From an uncultured Pseudomonas sp. (GTDB taxonomy: Bacteria; Pseudomonadota; Gammaproteobacteria; Pseudomonadales; Pseudomonadaceae): a stretch of 64,000 nt of DNA. The stretch spans positions 1 through 64,000 of the forward strand of contig NZ_CAMPHI010000005.1 in assembly GCF_946885955.1 (NCBI RefSeq), in the 5' to 3' direction. Made by a program: the position numbers and the translations under genes. Shown here one piece after another: positions 50,091 to 57,840 of the stretch (positions within the stretch are counted from its first letter, which is position 1; each line of letters starts with the position of its first letter). Under the pieces are notes generated by a model. It searched no databases, had not been told where the DNA came from, and worked only from the letters and a program-made list of their open reading frames with translations.

Positions 50091-50134
50091 CTCTTCTTCC
50101 TGCCATGGGTGAGTATGCGCATTGATTCGGGGGG

Positions 50135-50494
50135 CTAACTATAGGCCGCATAAGTGGGGCTCATGAAATAGGCCAGCCAGCCGGATAAATAGGGCAGCAG
50201 AGCCAGGATCAAAAATGCCATGAATATAAATATCCCTCGCCAACCCCGGGTATGAATCAGGTAGGCGGGCAGCACCAATGGCCAGGTAAAAAAGATAAAG
50301 GCGCCGAACTCATAAGGACGGTGAAAATTAACCTGTTTGGCATCGTCCAGGCACCAGAGCGCGAGCATCAGCGCAAAGGCCCAAGCCATCAAGGTTTCGA
50401 ATTCGGGGGTGGGGTCGTAGCCGTAATAACCCATGACCGAATAATGGAGGGTCGAAATAGCGACGACGATCGCGAGTGCGCTGGCCTTGCTCAT
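50135..50494 (-). CDS. Hypothetical membrane protein
   Basis: The protein has 119 residues with four hydrophobic segments (about 5-22, 35-48, 66-82 and 87-108). The sequence VMGYYGYDPTPEFETLMAWA and a basic loop RTRG-like stretch (HTRGWRG) lie between them. I do not recognise the family. It lies in a run of same-strand accessory genes. Confidence 0.7.
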   Translation of the reverse strand: MSKASALAIVVAISTLHYSVMGYYGYDPTPEFETLMAWAFALMLALWCLDDAKQVNFHRPYEFGAFIFFTWPLVLPAYLIHTRGWRGIFIFMAFLILALLPYLSGWLAYFMSPTYAAYS

Positions 50495-50635
50495 AACGTC
50501 CTTGTGCGTGCCTGATTGAGCGAACTCTCTTCGGGGGAAATGCCGGGCGTTCCCACCCGGTTCCGTTCGGTAGTGTGGAACTCTACCGGTGCCAGTGAAT
50601 TGTGCAATCCCTGTAACCCAGCGGGTTGTTATAAA

Positions 50636-51226
50636 TCAGTGCGATGCGGCCTGGGAGGCGGGAACGAAGCGCAGGCGCAAGGTCACCGGCACTTCGCTGG
50701 CGATGCTCTTCAGGCCCGCCAGCTCCATCAGTTTGAGCAAGCCGTTCTGCATGCCGAACTCATGGGCATTGATGATCAACGGCTGCGAGCTGGACACCTC
50801 CACCACATCGGGGCGCAGCTGCAGCACATAGAGTTCGGCGCGCACGACCCTGCTCTGCCCGTGCAGATCCAGGCGCACGTTCATCGAGCGGGTGAAGCTT
50901 TCGCCGACCTTTAATTGCTCGAACAGTTTGGCGGGCAAGCTCAGGCTGGCGATGGCTTCGGGGTATTGGGCGACTTCGAACAGATGCTCGCGGATGCGTT
51001 CGTTGCGCTTGTCGATATTCGATTCGACGCTGGCCAGGCCGACCCGCAGCCAGGCCTTGCCGTCTTCGTCGACCGCGCCGGTGAGCTTGCTGAAACCGTG
51101 GTGGTCGCTGATGCTGGCGTCCTTGGTGGTGATAAAACTGAGCAGCGAGTGTTGTGGGTCGAGCGTCCAGTTCTGGGCCGTGGCCATGGAGCTGACAACA
51201 AGTAGAAGCAAGGCGAAATAGCGCAT
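50636..51226 (-). CDS. YceI family periplasmic lipid-binding protein
   Basis: The protein has 196 residues. The start at 51226 follows AGGAG, and a signal peptide (about residues 1-18, ending MATA) is visible. The mature part has the YceI lipocalin-like pattern WTLDPQHSLLSFITTKDAS, FSKLTGAVDEDGKA and DIDKRNERIREHLFE-like (NIDKRNERIREHLFEV). YceI proteins bind isoprenoids and are induced by stress. It follows the ECF sigma and anti-sigma genes on the same strand and may be in their regulon. Confidence 0.87.
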   Translation of the reverse strand: MRYFALLLLVVSSMATAQNWTLDPQHSLLSFITTKDASISDHHGFSKLTGAVDEDGKAWLRVGLASVESNIDKRNERIREHLFEVAQYPEAIASLSLPAKLFEQLKVGESFTRSMNVRLDLHGQSRVVRAELYVLQLRPDVVEVSSSQPLIINAHEFGMQNGLLKLMELAGLKSIASEVPVTLRLRFVPASQAASH

Positions 51227-51378
51227 GGAGTTCTCCTGCGGCTTGTTATTGTTTGGTTTGGCCGCAGGCTGCAACTGCTGCGCCCTCGACTGCCGTATTA
51301 CTCTGCGAGCAGTCGGCAACGAGGAAAATGCGACCAAAGTTGCTGGGGCGCCGCGGTTTGCGGCGCCGTAATAGCCTG

Positions 51379-52080
51379 TTACCCCAGTTGCACGCAGAGC
51401 CCTCTGTAACGAACCGGTCCGGTGGGTTGGTCGAGTGCGGCGGACTGCGCTTCTTCGGTGACGATCAGCGAGCGCGCGCCTCTGATCAACAGCCATTGCC
51501 GTTCGCTCAGGGGACGTTGTTGTTTGGCGTCATTGCCGATCGCACCCAGCGAATGGATCTCGCCGGTTTCGGCGGAAACCGCCCAAAGATGCAGGGTCCT
51601 GTCGCTGGCCAGAGGCGGCGTCTTGACCAGTTCCAACGTCAGCTCCCAGGGCGCCTTGCGAGCACTGGCAACGATGCTCGCGACGGACTCATCGCCGGCC
51701 ATCACGGCCAGATAGTCCACTGGCCGTACCTCTTGCGTGCGCAACAGGAGCAGCGCCATCACCAGTACCGCTGCGCTGGTGATGGCGCTGAGGCCACGCC
51801 ACAGAGTCAGGCTGCTCAGCCATGCTGATTTTTGCGCGCGGCGCGGCGCCGTATGGCCGAGACGCTCGGCCAAGGCGAGCCAGACCGTGCGCGGCGGTGT
51901 AAGTGGTGGCACGTCATCGGCCAGCGGCTGCAGGCGCTGCTGCCAATCCCGGACCTGGGCTTGCAAGCCGGCATCGGCATGCAGCAGGCGCTGGAAGCGC
52001 CGCCGCACTGTGGCGCTCATGGTGCCGAGCACGTACTCCCGGGCGAGACGCTCCTGCACCTGCGAGTCCCGATATCTCAT
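51379..52080 (-). CDS. Anti-sigma factor, RskA-like
   Basis: The protein has 233 residues from the ATG at 52080, which overlaps the sigma factor stop in an ATGA; an ATG at 52092 is also possible. The cytoplasmic N-terminal part (EYVLGTMSATVRRRFQRLL) is the sigma-binding region, without the HxxxCxxC zinc motif. One membrane helix (about 95-115, ITSAAVLVMALLLL) precedes a periplasmic domain with PWELTLELVKTPP-like and LHLWAVSAETGEIHSLG. Such proteins hold their ECF sigma until proteolysed after an outside signal. Confidence 0.88.
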   Translation of the reverse strand: MRYRDSQVQERLAREYVLGTMSATVRRRFQRLLHADAGLQAQVRDWQQRLQPLADDVPPLTPPRTVWLALAERLGHTAPRRAQKSAWLSSLTLWRGLSAITSAAVLVMALLLLRTQEVRPVDYLAVMAGDESVASIVASARKAPWELTLELVKTPPLASDRTLHLWAVSAETGEIHSLGAIGNDAKQQRPLSERQWLLIRGARSLIVTEEAQSAALDQPTGPVRYRGLCVQLG

Positions 52081-52628
52081 TGATCCAGGCATTGTTTGAG
52101 TTTCTCCAGGCCGCGACGCACCCACACCTTGACGGTACCCAGCGGGGTTTCGAGTGTGTCGGCGAGTTGCTGATAGGTCACGCCGTCCCAATAAATCATC
52201 GCGATGCACTGCCGGTGCCGATCGCGCAGCTGCCCCATGCAGATGTCCAAACGCCCGGCCGCATCGCAATGCAGGGCCTCGCTCTGCGGGTCGCTGCCAG
52301 GGGCAGTGAGTTCGAGCTCGGCGTAATCCGCGTCCCGGTCGAGCAGGCGTTCATGGCGACCGTGGGCGGCCAGCATATCCAGCGCCTGATTGCGCAGGAT
52401 GGAGGTCATCCAGGTCATCGGGTTGCCCAGATCGGGCCGATAACTGCCGGCCCGATACCAGATTTTGCTGAATGCCTCTTGCAGCGCATCGTCCGCCTGC
52501 GGCCGCTGTTTGAGCAGGCGCATGGCGATGCCATACAGCTTGGGCGAGACCAGCTCATAGAGGCGAGCGAAGGCGCCGCGGTCTCCCAGGGCGCAACGAC
52601 TCAACAGGTCACTCAATGGCTCGTTCAT
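52077..52628 (-). CDS. ECF sigma factor
   Basis: The protein has 183 residues with sigma region 2 (FARLYELVSPKLYGIAMRLL and DDALQEAFSKIWYRA) and region 4 (RQCIAMIYWDGVTYQQLADT followed by PLGTVKVWVRRGLEKL). It lacks regions 1 and 3, as extracytoplasmic-function sigma factors do. Translation is coupled to the anti-sigma gene. It resembles the SigK/RskA-controlled group. The downstream YceI gene and upstream TPR gene may be targets. Confidence 0.93.
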   Translation of the reverse strand: MNEPLSDLLSRCALGDRGAFARLYELVSPKLYGIAMRLLKQRPQADDALQEAFSKIWYRAGSYRPDLGNPMTWMTSILRNQALDMLAAHGRHERLLDRDADYAELELTAPGSDPQSEALHCDAAGRLDICMGQLRDRHRQCIAMIYWDGVTYQQLADTLETPLGTVKVWVRRGLEKLKQCLDQ

Positions 52629-52655
52629 GCAATCCCTTGGGTAGCGAGGCGGGTA

Positions 52656-53138
52656 TCAATTATCGGCAAGCGCTTGTTGCGCGGCGATGGCCTGCTTCAG
52701 TTCGCTGTATTCCTCGCAACCGAAGGTGCAGACCTGATCCAGCACAGCGAGGCGCTCCTGGGCCTTTTCCAGTTCGCCGGTTTCCAGATACAGGTGGCCG
52801 AGGTAGTTGTTGGCACCGCGATGCTCGGGCTGCAAGGCCAATGCCTTTTGGTAGTAACCCAGGGCCAGCTCGTAGCGCTTCAGCTTGCGATTACTGTAGC
52901 CCAGCAAGTTCTGCACATCGGCATTGTTCGGGTCCTTGGCCGCTTCGGTCTTGAGCAGGGCGATGGCTTTTTCGTATTCCCATTTGTCGATGGCCTGGCG
53001 CGCCGCGCCTATCCCCGAGGTTTCGACCGTCTTGGCGGTTTTGGCCGGGGCCGCATAGTCGGCCGCGTACAGGGTGCCGGCAAAGGCGAAAACCACGGCG
53101 CCGATCAAGCTCTTGAATTGTTGGGTTGTGCTGGACAT
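52656..53138 (-). CDS. Exported TPR protein with terminal cysteine pair
   Basis: The protein has 160 residues. A signal peptide (about 1-25, ending LYAADY) is followed by three tetratricopeptide repeats from about residue 48 (KAIALLKTEAAKDPNNADVQ, YELALGYYQKALALQP, and NNYLGHLYLETGELEKAQ). Near the end, VCTFGCEEYSELKQA has two cysteines four apart, which could form a disulfide. It lies 28 bases ahead of the ECF sigma gene on the same strand, so it may be part of the signalling operon or its target. Confidence 0.83.
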   Translation of the reverse strand: MSSTTQQFKSLIGAVVFAFAGTLYAADYAAPAKTAKTVETSGIGAARQAIDKWEYEKAIALLKTEAAKDPNNADVQNLLGYSNRKLKRYELALGYYQKALALQPEHRGANNYLGHLYLETGELEKAQERLAVLDQVCTFGCEEYSELKQAIAAQQALADN

Positions 53139-53261
53139 GGATACCTTCCTTCAGTGGGTTTGAGTAACGACACTGATAGATACGGCGGGGAAGGCTGTTT
53201 GGTTACACCAGTTGAAAATTAATTTCGGAAATACGCCACTCGGCCCGGGAGCGCAGCACTG

Positions 53262-53303
53262 CCGTTTCATGCCTGAGCGTTACCGCTTTATGCCTGAGCG
53301 CTA
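53262..53303. repeat. 21-bp tandem duplication
   Basis: Two adjacent 21-base copies (53262-53282 and 53283-53303) share the core ATGCCTGAGCG with three differences. They lie in the gap between the TPR gene and the next membrane-protein gene. No function is evident. Confidence 0.75.
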
Positions 53304-53313
53304 TGGACCGGGC

Positions 53314-53742
53314 TCAGGCAAATGCCTGGACCAGCGAGCCGGCGAGAAAACAGAGCAAGCCGATCGCCGATCCCGCGGCGGGAATGCGAAACCAATATTT
53401 CCTCGACAGCACCAGGTAAACCAGAGCGACCAGGGGTGAAACCGTCAGCAGGAAGAGCGAGCTTTGCAAAAAGGCGATATGCAGCACTGCGAAGTAGAGG
53501 AGGCTGACGGCGAAAAACAGCACACCGACGCCGTGGCTGATATTGAACCCGACCCACGCACGCCACATGTCGGTTTCCTTGGTCAACGCGAGCGTGGAAT
53601 CTTTCATCAAACCCATGACGCCTGGTTCGTAGGGCACGATTCTTTTAGGGCTGTAGATGTCCGCAATCGTATAGACGGTATGCAGCAGGCCCAGGATCAG
53701 AAACGGGATGCAGCCGGCGATGTACAGGGATTGGGTGAGCAC
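53314..53742 (-). CDS. Hypothetical four-helix membrane protein
   Basis: The protein has 142 residues. The GTG at 53742 was chosen because AAGGAG lies six bases ahead; ATGs further upstream have no such site. Four membrane helices are visible (about 6-25, 62-82, 85-104 and 117-138), and the first loop has YSPKRIVPYEPGVMGLMKDS. I recognise no named family. It is the first of several small same-strand genes up to 57.7 kb. Confidence 0.7.
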   Translation of the reverse strand: MLTQSLYIAGCIPFLILGLLHTVYTIADIYSPKRIVPYEPGVMGLMKDSTLALTKETDMWRAWVGFNISHGVGVLFFAVSLLYFAVLHIAFLQSSLFLLTVSPLVALVYLVLSRKYWFRIPAAGSAIGLLCFLAGSLVQAFA

Positions 53743-53795
53743 GGGTAACTCCTTGTCAGATTCCGCTCCATCAGCGTAGTCGCAGCCTTGCTGCA

Positions 53796-54257
53796 TCACT
53801 CGATGAATTTACCCAGATGACGCTCAAGCATGCGGTGCCGATGGTTGAAGAACGCCCGCACGATTCGATAGGACAACCAACCGGCGAGCCTGGGTTCGAA
53901 GGTCAATTCGTCGGTCAGCACGCAGCCGCCTGCCGTGGGCGTCAGGTGGCGCACATGCCGCCAACTACGCATGCTGCCCATGGGCGAATGCTCGACGAAG
54001 CCCACTCCCTCTTCGAGGCTCAGCAGAGTGAGGTCCGAATAGTCGAAGGGAATCAGGCCAAAGAGGCGGATCCAGCTGCGAAACATCGGCTTGCCGGGCT
54101 GGAACTCGACCGAGCGGAGATTGCCGACACCCGGCGGCGCGGACATCTGCAGATAAGGCGCCATTTCCTTGGAAATGCCCTCGAAAGAAGTCATCCAAGC
54201 CCAGACGGTGGAGGGTGGTGCGCTAAGGTGCGTCGAGAATTTCAGGCTGTAGGGCAT
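53796..54257 (-). CDS. SRPBCC-fold (START/polyketide cyclase-like) protein
   Basis: The protein has 153 residues from the ATG at 54257. The helix-grip pattern is visible: PYSLKFSTHLSAPPSTVWAW, then FQPGKPMFRSWIRLFGLIPF and LTDELTFEPRLAGW, closing with a long C-terminal helix FFNHRHRMLERHL. This fold binds hydrophobic ligands; the ligand is unknown. It is one of several small ligand-binding-fold genes in this stretch. Confidence 0.8.
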   Translation of the reverse strand: MPYSLKFSTHLSAPPSTVWAWMTSFEGISKEMAPYLQMSAPPGVGNLRSVEFQPGKPMFRSWIRLFGLIPFDYSDLTLLSLEEGVGFVEHSPMGSMRSWRHVRHLTPTAGGCVLTDELTFEPRLAGWLSYRIVRAFFNHRHRMLERHLGKFIE

Positions 54258-54304
54258 GGTCGCATCTTCATTGCGGTGAAAATAATTGCCGCGGGCTTTC
54301 GCCC

Positions 54305-54853
54305 TCAGCGCCTGCTGAGGTAGCGCACGATCTGGGCAAGCGGTGCAACTGACGGCATTGCTGCCTCGACCGCCATGGCCGAGGACCATGGATACTCGAG
54401 TTCAGCCATCCATCGATAAGTGGGCTCGAGCGATTCGGGCGGCAGCACCAGCATCGCCTCGATACTGATGACCAGGTTTGTCGCCAAACCCGCTGCGTCT
54501 GGTGCGAACGTCCAGTCGTACCGACCGCATCCCACCCGCACGTTCTTGCTGTTTTTTTCGGACATGACGACGAGCCAATCGCAGGTAAATGTCTGCGTGT
54601 CCGATGCTGGCCGCGCCATGTAAAAGGAATAAACGTTTTCATAGGTCTGGCCGAAGGTGCGGACCAGAACATCGGCGATTGCCGCACGGCCCTCGGTGAA
54701 TGCCGGGAAAGCGATTTCGCTGGCGCGGTTGTGCACCTCGAGCGTGGCGTCGGCGGAGAAAACACCGGCCAGTAGATGGGGGCGGTTTTCGTCCTTGGCC
54801 CGGAGGTAATTACGCAGAATGTCTTCGCGGCGGCTGGGGAGTGTGGTCGACAT
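54305..54853 (-). CDS. NTF2-like (SnoaL-type) protein, copy 1
   Basis: The protein has 182 residues. The helical N-terminus ILRNYLRAKDENRPHLLAGV, followed by FSADATLEVHNRA and the sheet region (FTCDWLVVMSEKN, VRVGCGRYDWTFAP), fits the nuclear transport factor 2-like fold. Function is unknown. An extended C-terminus (about 140-182) is additional to the fold. It lies 48 bases ahead of the SRPBCC gene. Confidence 0.7.
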   Translation of the reverse strand: MSTTLPSRREDILRNYLRAKDENRPHLLAGVFSADATLEVHNRASEIAFPAFTEGRAAIADVLVRTFGQTYENVYSFYMARPASDTQTFTCDWLVVMSEKNSKNVRVGCGRYDWTFAPDAAGLATNLVISIEAMLVLPPESLEPTYRWMAELEYPWSSAMAVEAAMPSVAPLAQIVRYLSRR

Positions 54854-54930
54854 GCTATGTCCAGTGATGGCGTCGGCGCGTGGCGTCGGCAGTTCGCGGG
54901 CGGTAGGTCAGGCCTAGTCTTTGGAACCTG

Positions 54931-55383
54931 CTAATCGATCAAAGGCGCATAAGACGCCTCACCGATGCCGCCGGCTTCCTGGATGGCAAGGTTTTCCAGC
55001 AGCAGCTCGGTATCGCAGTAAATACGCACTGAAACACCTTTCCCCCAGACCAGACGGATCATGTGCACGCCGCAGTTCGAGCGCTTTTCGTCGTTCAACA
55101 GGGTATAGCTGTCGGTCCACTCGACTGCGACCAGGGTGTTCCATGGCCAGCCGCTCACGGCGATGTTGCGTATATCGAATTTTATATTGGGGAAGATCCT
55201 ATACAGACGTTCATACCAGGCTCTGGTAGTCGGCATGCTGGTGCGCAAACCGGATAACGCGTGGGTGCCGACAAACCAGTGCTCGAACCTGGGCGCAAGC
55301 CCCGCCAGGATCGGTTCATAGTCGCCTTGGTTAAGTGCACGAAATAGGTTTTTTACGATGACGCGAATAACGGCGTGGTACAT
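54931..55383 (-). CDS. NTF2-like (SnoaL-type) protein, copy 2
   Basis: The protein has 150 residues: NLFRALNQGDYEPILAGLAP, then HALSGLRTSMPTTRAWYERL, FPNIKFDIRNIAVSGWPWNT and VEWTDSYTLLNDEKR. These are the features of the SnoaL-like cyclase/NTF2 fold. It differs strongly from copy 1, so the pair is not a recent duplicate. Ligand and reaction are unknown. Confidence 0.78.
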   Translation of the reverse strand: MYHAVIRVIVKNLFRALNQGDYEPILAGLAPRFEHWFVGTHALSGLRTSMPTTRAWYERLYRIFPNIKFDIRNIAVSGWPWNTLVAVEWTDSYTLLNDEKRSNCGVHMIRLVWGKGVSVRIYCDTELLLENLAIQEAGGIGEASYAPLID

Positions 55384-55422
55384 GAAACGCTCCCTGTAAA
55401 GACAGTGCCCGGGCCGCAGCGG

Positions 55423-55788
55423 TTATATCCAGTGCTGGTCATCTGTGGCGACGGTCAAATCGCTCTCGGTGGTGCCGGTATGTCGCGTCGCCTTGGGCTC
55501 GAACATCATCACGTGGGCTTCTTCTGCGGCTTCAGGCTTGTGCTCGACTCCTTTGGGCACGATGAAGCATTCGCCCTCATGCAGCGTGATGCGTTTGTCC
55601 CGCAGGTGAATAACGATAGTGCCCTTGATCACCTGAAAGAACTCGTCTTCATCGGCATGGGCGTGCCAAACCATTTCGCCTTTGAATTTCGCCAGCTTTA
55701 CGTATTGGCCATTGAGTTCGCCGACGATCTTCGGTGACCAGTAACCGTCGACTAACTCGAACTTCTCTCGCAGGTTGATCTTGTTCAT
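55423..55788 (-). CDS. Cupin-domain protein
   Basis: The protein has 121 residues forming a single cupin. Metal-binding residues are in VWHAHADEDEFFQVIKG (two His and a Glu, motif 1) and in GVEHKPEAAEEAHVM (His, motif 2). This resembles small mannose-isomerase-like cupins. The substrate is unknown. Confidence 0.85.
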   Translation of the reverse strand: MNKINLREKFELVDGYWSPKIVGELNGQYVKLAKFKGEMVWHAHADEDEFFQVIKGTIVIHLRDKRITLHEGECFIVPKGVEHKPEAAEEAHVMMFEPKATRHTGTTESDLTVATDDQHWI

Positions 55789-55836
55789 AGCGAACTCCTC
55801 AAGTCGTAGCGTTAGAAGGCGATCGATGGCTTGGCG

Positions 55837-56451
55837 TCACCTCTGGCTGGCGGCGAGATTTACCCCGAGGCCGGCAAAGGCCGCGGCGAAACCGCGACGC
55901 AGCCAGGTTTGCACCTGGGGCGACTCGATCACGGCCTTGCGAAACGCATGGGCGAGGAAGCCATAGGCGACGAACACGACGAAGGTCATCGCCATAAAGA
56001 CCGAACTCAGCAACAGAAGCTGTACCAGTGGTTCGGCAGTGCCGGGGCGAATGAATTGCGGCAGGAACGCGAGAAAAAACAGAGTCAGCTTGGGATTGAG
56101 GATATTGAGCAGCAGCGCCTTGATCACCAGTCTGGAGGCGCTATTTCTGGCTGAACCGCTGTCGACGGCAAAAGCGGATTTGTCGCGCCAGGTGGCGTAA
56201 GCGATGTAGAGCAGGTAAGCGGCACCAGCGTACTTCAGCGCCTGAAAGGCGACCGCGCTGCTGTGCAGGAGTGCGGCCAGGCCGAGAACCGTGGCCAGCA
56301 GGTGCGGCACAATGCCCGCGGTGCAGCCGAGCGCGGCGAATACGCTGGCCTTGCGCCCTTGAACCAGACCAGTGGAGACCGTGTAAATGACCCCGGTTCC
56401 CGGAATCAGCACCACGATTAACGAGGTGATGAGGAATTCTAGGCTGATCAT
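55837..56451 (-). CDS. LysE family exporter, copy 4
   Basis: The protein has 204 residues with six membrane helices. VLIPGTGVIYTVSTGLVQGR at the N-terminus replaces the usual PGP motif by PGT, and YLLYIAYATWRDKSAF stands where other copies have YLGIRLWR. It is the most divergent of the four LysE-type proteins in this window. It follows the cupin gene on the same strand. Confidence 0.85.
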   Translation of the reverse strand: MISLEFLITSLIVVLIPGTGVIYTVSTGLVQGRKASVFAALGCTAGIVPHLLATVLGLAALLHSSAVAFQALKYAGAAYLLYIAYATWRDKSAFAVDSGSARNSASRLVIKALLLNILNPKLTLFFLAFLPQFIRPGTAEPLVQLLLLSSVFMAMTFVVFVAYGFLAHAFRKAVIESPQVQTWLRRGFAAAFAGLGVNLAASQR

Positions 56452-56515
56452 GGCGGTGCTCCTTGCAAGGTGGCTGATTCGTTTCGAATGACCGCTCGTT
56501 CCTGGCGATATCTAT

Positions 56516-57034
56516 CTATAGCAGGCCTGCATTCGCTGCCTTTTGCAGCATCGATTTGGTGATGAAACGGTGAAAAGGCGTGATCACCAACATATAAAAC
56601 TTGCCAAGTTTATTGTGGATTTCCACCGCTGTTGACAACGTGAGGACTTGAACATCGTTTGCCGATGATCTGTAGATGGAAATTCTGAAGTTCAGGTGTT
56701 TATCGTCGTCGCCCACTATCAACTCGTTGGGCTCGATCGATTGGACGGAAAATATTCCCGCGCGTTGCCCAACCCGATACTGCATGCCCTGATCCTGCAC
56801 CAAGACGGAATCTTGTACATGTTTCAGTCCAAGGACGAAAGCCACTAGGCCGCGTATTCGCATAAGGCCCTTGACCCAGCCCGGGGGATGGGCAAATACC
56901 GCCGCATAGGCGTCCTGCACACTGAGGTTCGGCTTAGAGAGCGGTGTTTGATAGGCATCGCAAAAATAGATGCTCTGGAATCCGTCGAGGAGTGAACAGT
57001 CGTGCGGTATGGGGACCTCTATCACTTGGGGCAT
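56516..57034 (-). CDS. DUF2867 family protein
   Basis: The protein has 172 residues. DAYAAVFAHPPGWVKGLMRI, FSVQSIEPNELIVGDDDKHL and NKLGKFYMLVITPFHRFITK are typical of DUF2867, a family of unknown function related to the SRPBCC-like fold. No signal peptide is visible. Confidence 0.78.
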   Translation of the reverse strand: MPQVIEVPIPHDCSLLDGFQSIYFCDAYQTPLSKPNLSVQDAYAAVFAHPPGWVKGLMRIRGLVAFVLGLKHVQDSVLVQDQGMQYRVGQRAGIFSVQSIEPNELIVGDDDKHLNFRISIYRSSANDVQVLTLSTAVEIHNKLGKFYMLVITPFHRFITKSMLQKAANAGLL

Positions 57035-57132
57035 GGCATTGGCACCTGGCGTTTGAGTTAAGAGGCGTACTGACCCCCCGACAAGTCCATAAGGCCCGCG
57101 AAGAGGCAGACCAAGGCGAACAACTGGGACCG

Positions 57133-57741
57133 CTACGGTACGCTCGAAAGATGTCTATCAAGAAGTGGCGCAATGTCACAGGCGAAGGTATTGCCTAGGT
57201 TGTGATCCCCGCCAGGGAAGACATGCAACTGCGCACAGGGCAGCAGCGCCGCCAGACGCCGACCCACCGCGACCGGGCTGATCGGGTCGGCATCGCCCCA
57301 CAATAACAACGTGGGGATACGCAGCGTGGCGAGCTTGGGCGTCAGGTCTTCGTGGTAAGCGGCGAACCAGCGCGGTAGTGCCGGGTTGGCATCGAAGAAC
57401 GCCGGGCGCCAATCTTCTGCACCGAAGCCCGCCATATCCATGCCGCCAGAGGTGACCGTAAGCACCAGGTGAGTGACCAGTTGCGGTTTTTCCAGGGCGG
57501 CCAATACCGCGATGACCCCGCCCATGGACTGCGCGATCAGCGCGGTCGGCGTCTGGATCCGCGCCAATACCAGCGCCAGCAGGTCATCGAAACCTTGAAC
57601 CTTCGTATCCGCCGGGGTGGAACCGAACCCCGGCCAGCCGATATGGATTTTCTCGGCGGGGTGAGCGAGTCGTTGCGCCACCGGCAGCCAGAACTGCGTA
57701 TTGCCGGAGGCGCCGGGGAGGAATAGCAGCTTGGATGGCAT
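57133..57741 (-). CDS. Alpha/beta hydrolase
   Basis: The protein has 202 residues. LLFLPGASGNTQFWLPVAQR at the N-terminus, the nucleophile elbow AQSMGG (Ser about 71), DADPISPV with a catalytic acid, and GGDHNLG with the catalytic His make a complete triad. It is small, without a large lid. The substrate is unknown. It is convergent with nothing and closes the accessory run ahead of the chemoreceptor. Confidence 0.88.
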   Translation of the reverse strand: MPSKLLFLPGASGNTQFWLPVAQRLAHPAEKIHIGWPGFGSTPADTKVQGFDDLLALVLARIQTPTALIAQSMGGVIAVLAALEKPQLVTHLVLTVTSGGMDMAGFGAEDWRPAFFDANPALPRWFAAYHEDLTPKLATLRIPTLLLWGDADPISPVAVGRRLAALLPCAQLHVFPGGDHNLGNTFACDIAPLLDRHLSSVP

Positions 57742-57840
57742 GAATGACCTGAGCTGGCAGAACGCCGAGAGGAGTGTAGTGCTGCGCTAACGCATGGCTG
57801 AAACGGTGGGCGCGCCGCGAATGGGCGCGCCCGCCGTCGT

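Noticed and set aside
56944..57198. Plus-strand frame with a transposase-like look (GVLTPRQVHKAREEAD)
   Set aside because: It overlaps the DUF2867 start and the end of the alpha/beta hydrolase on the other strand, has no start signal, and I could not match it to a transposase family; only 98 bases of it are truly intergenic.
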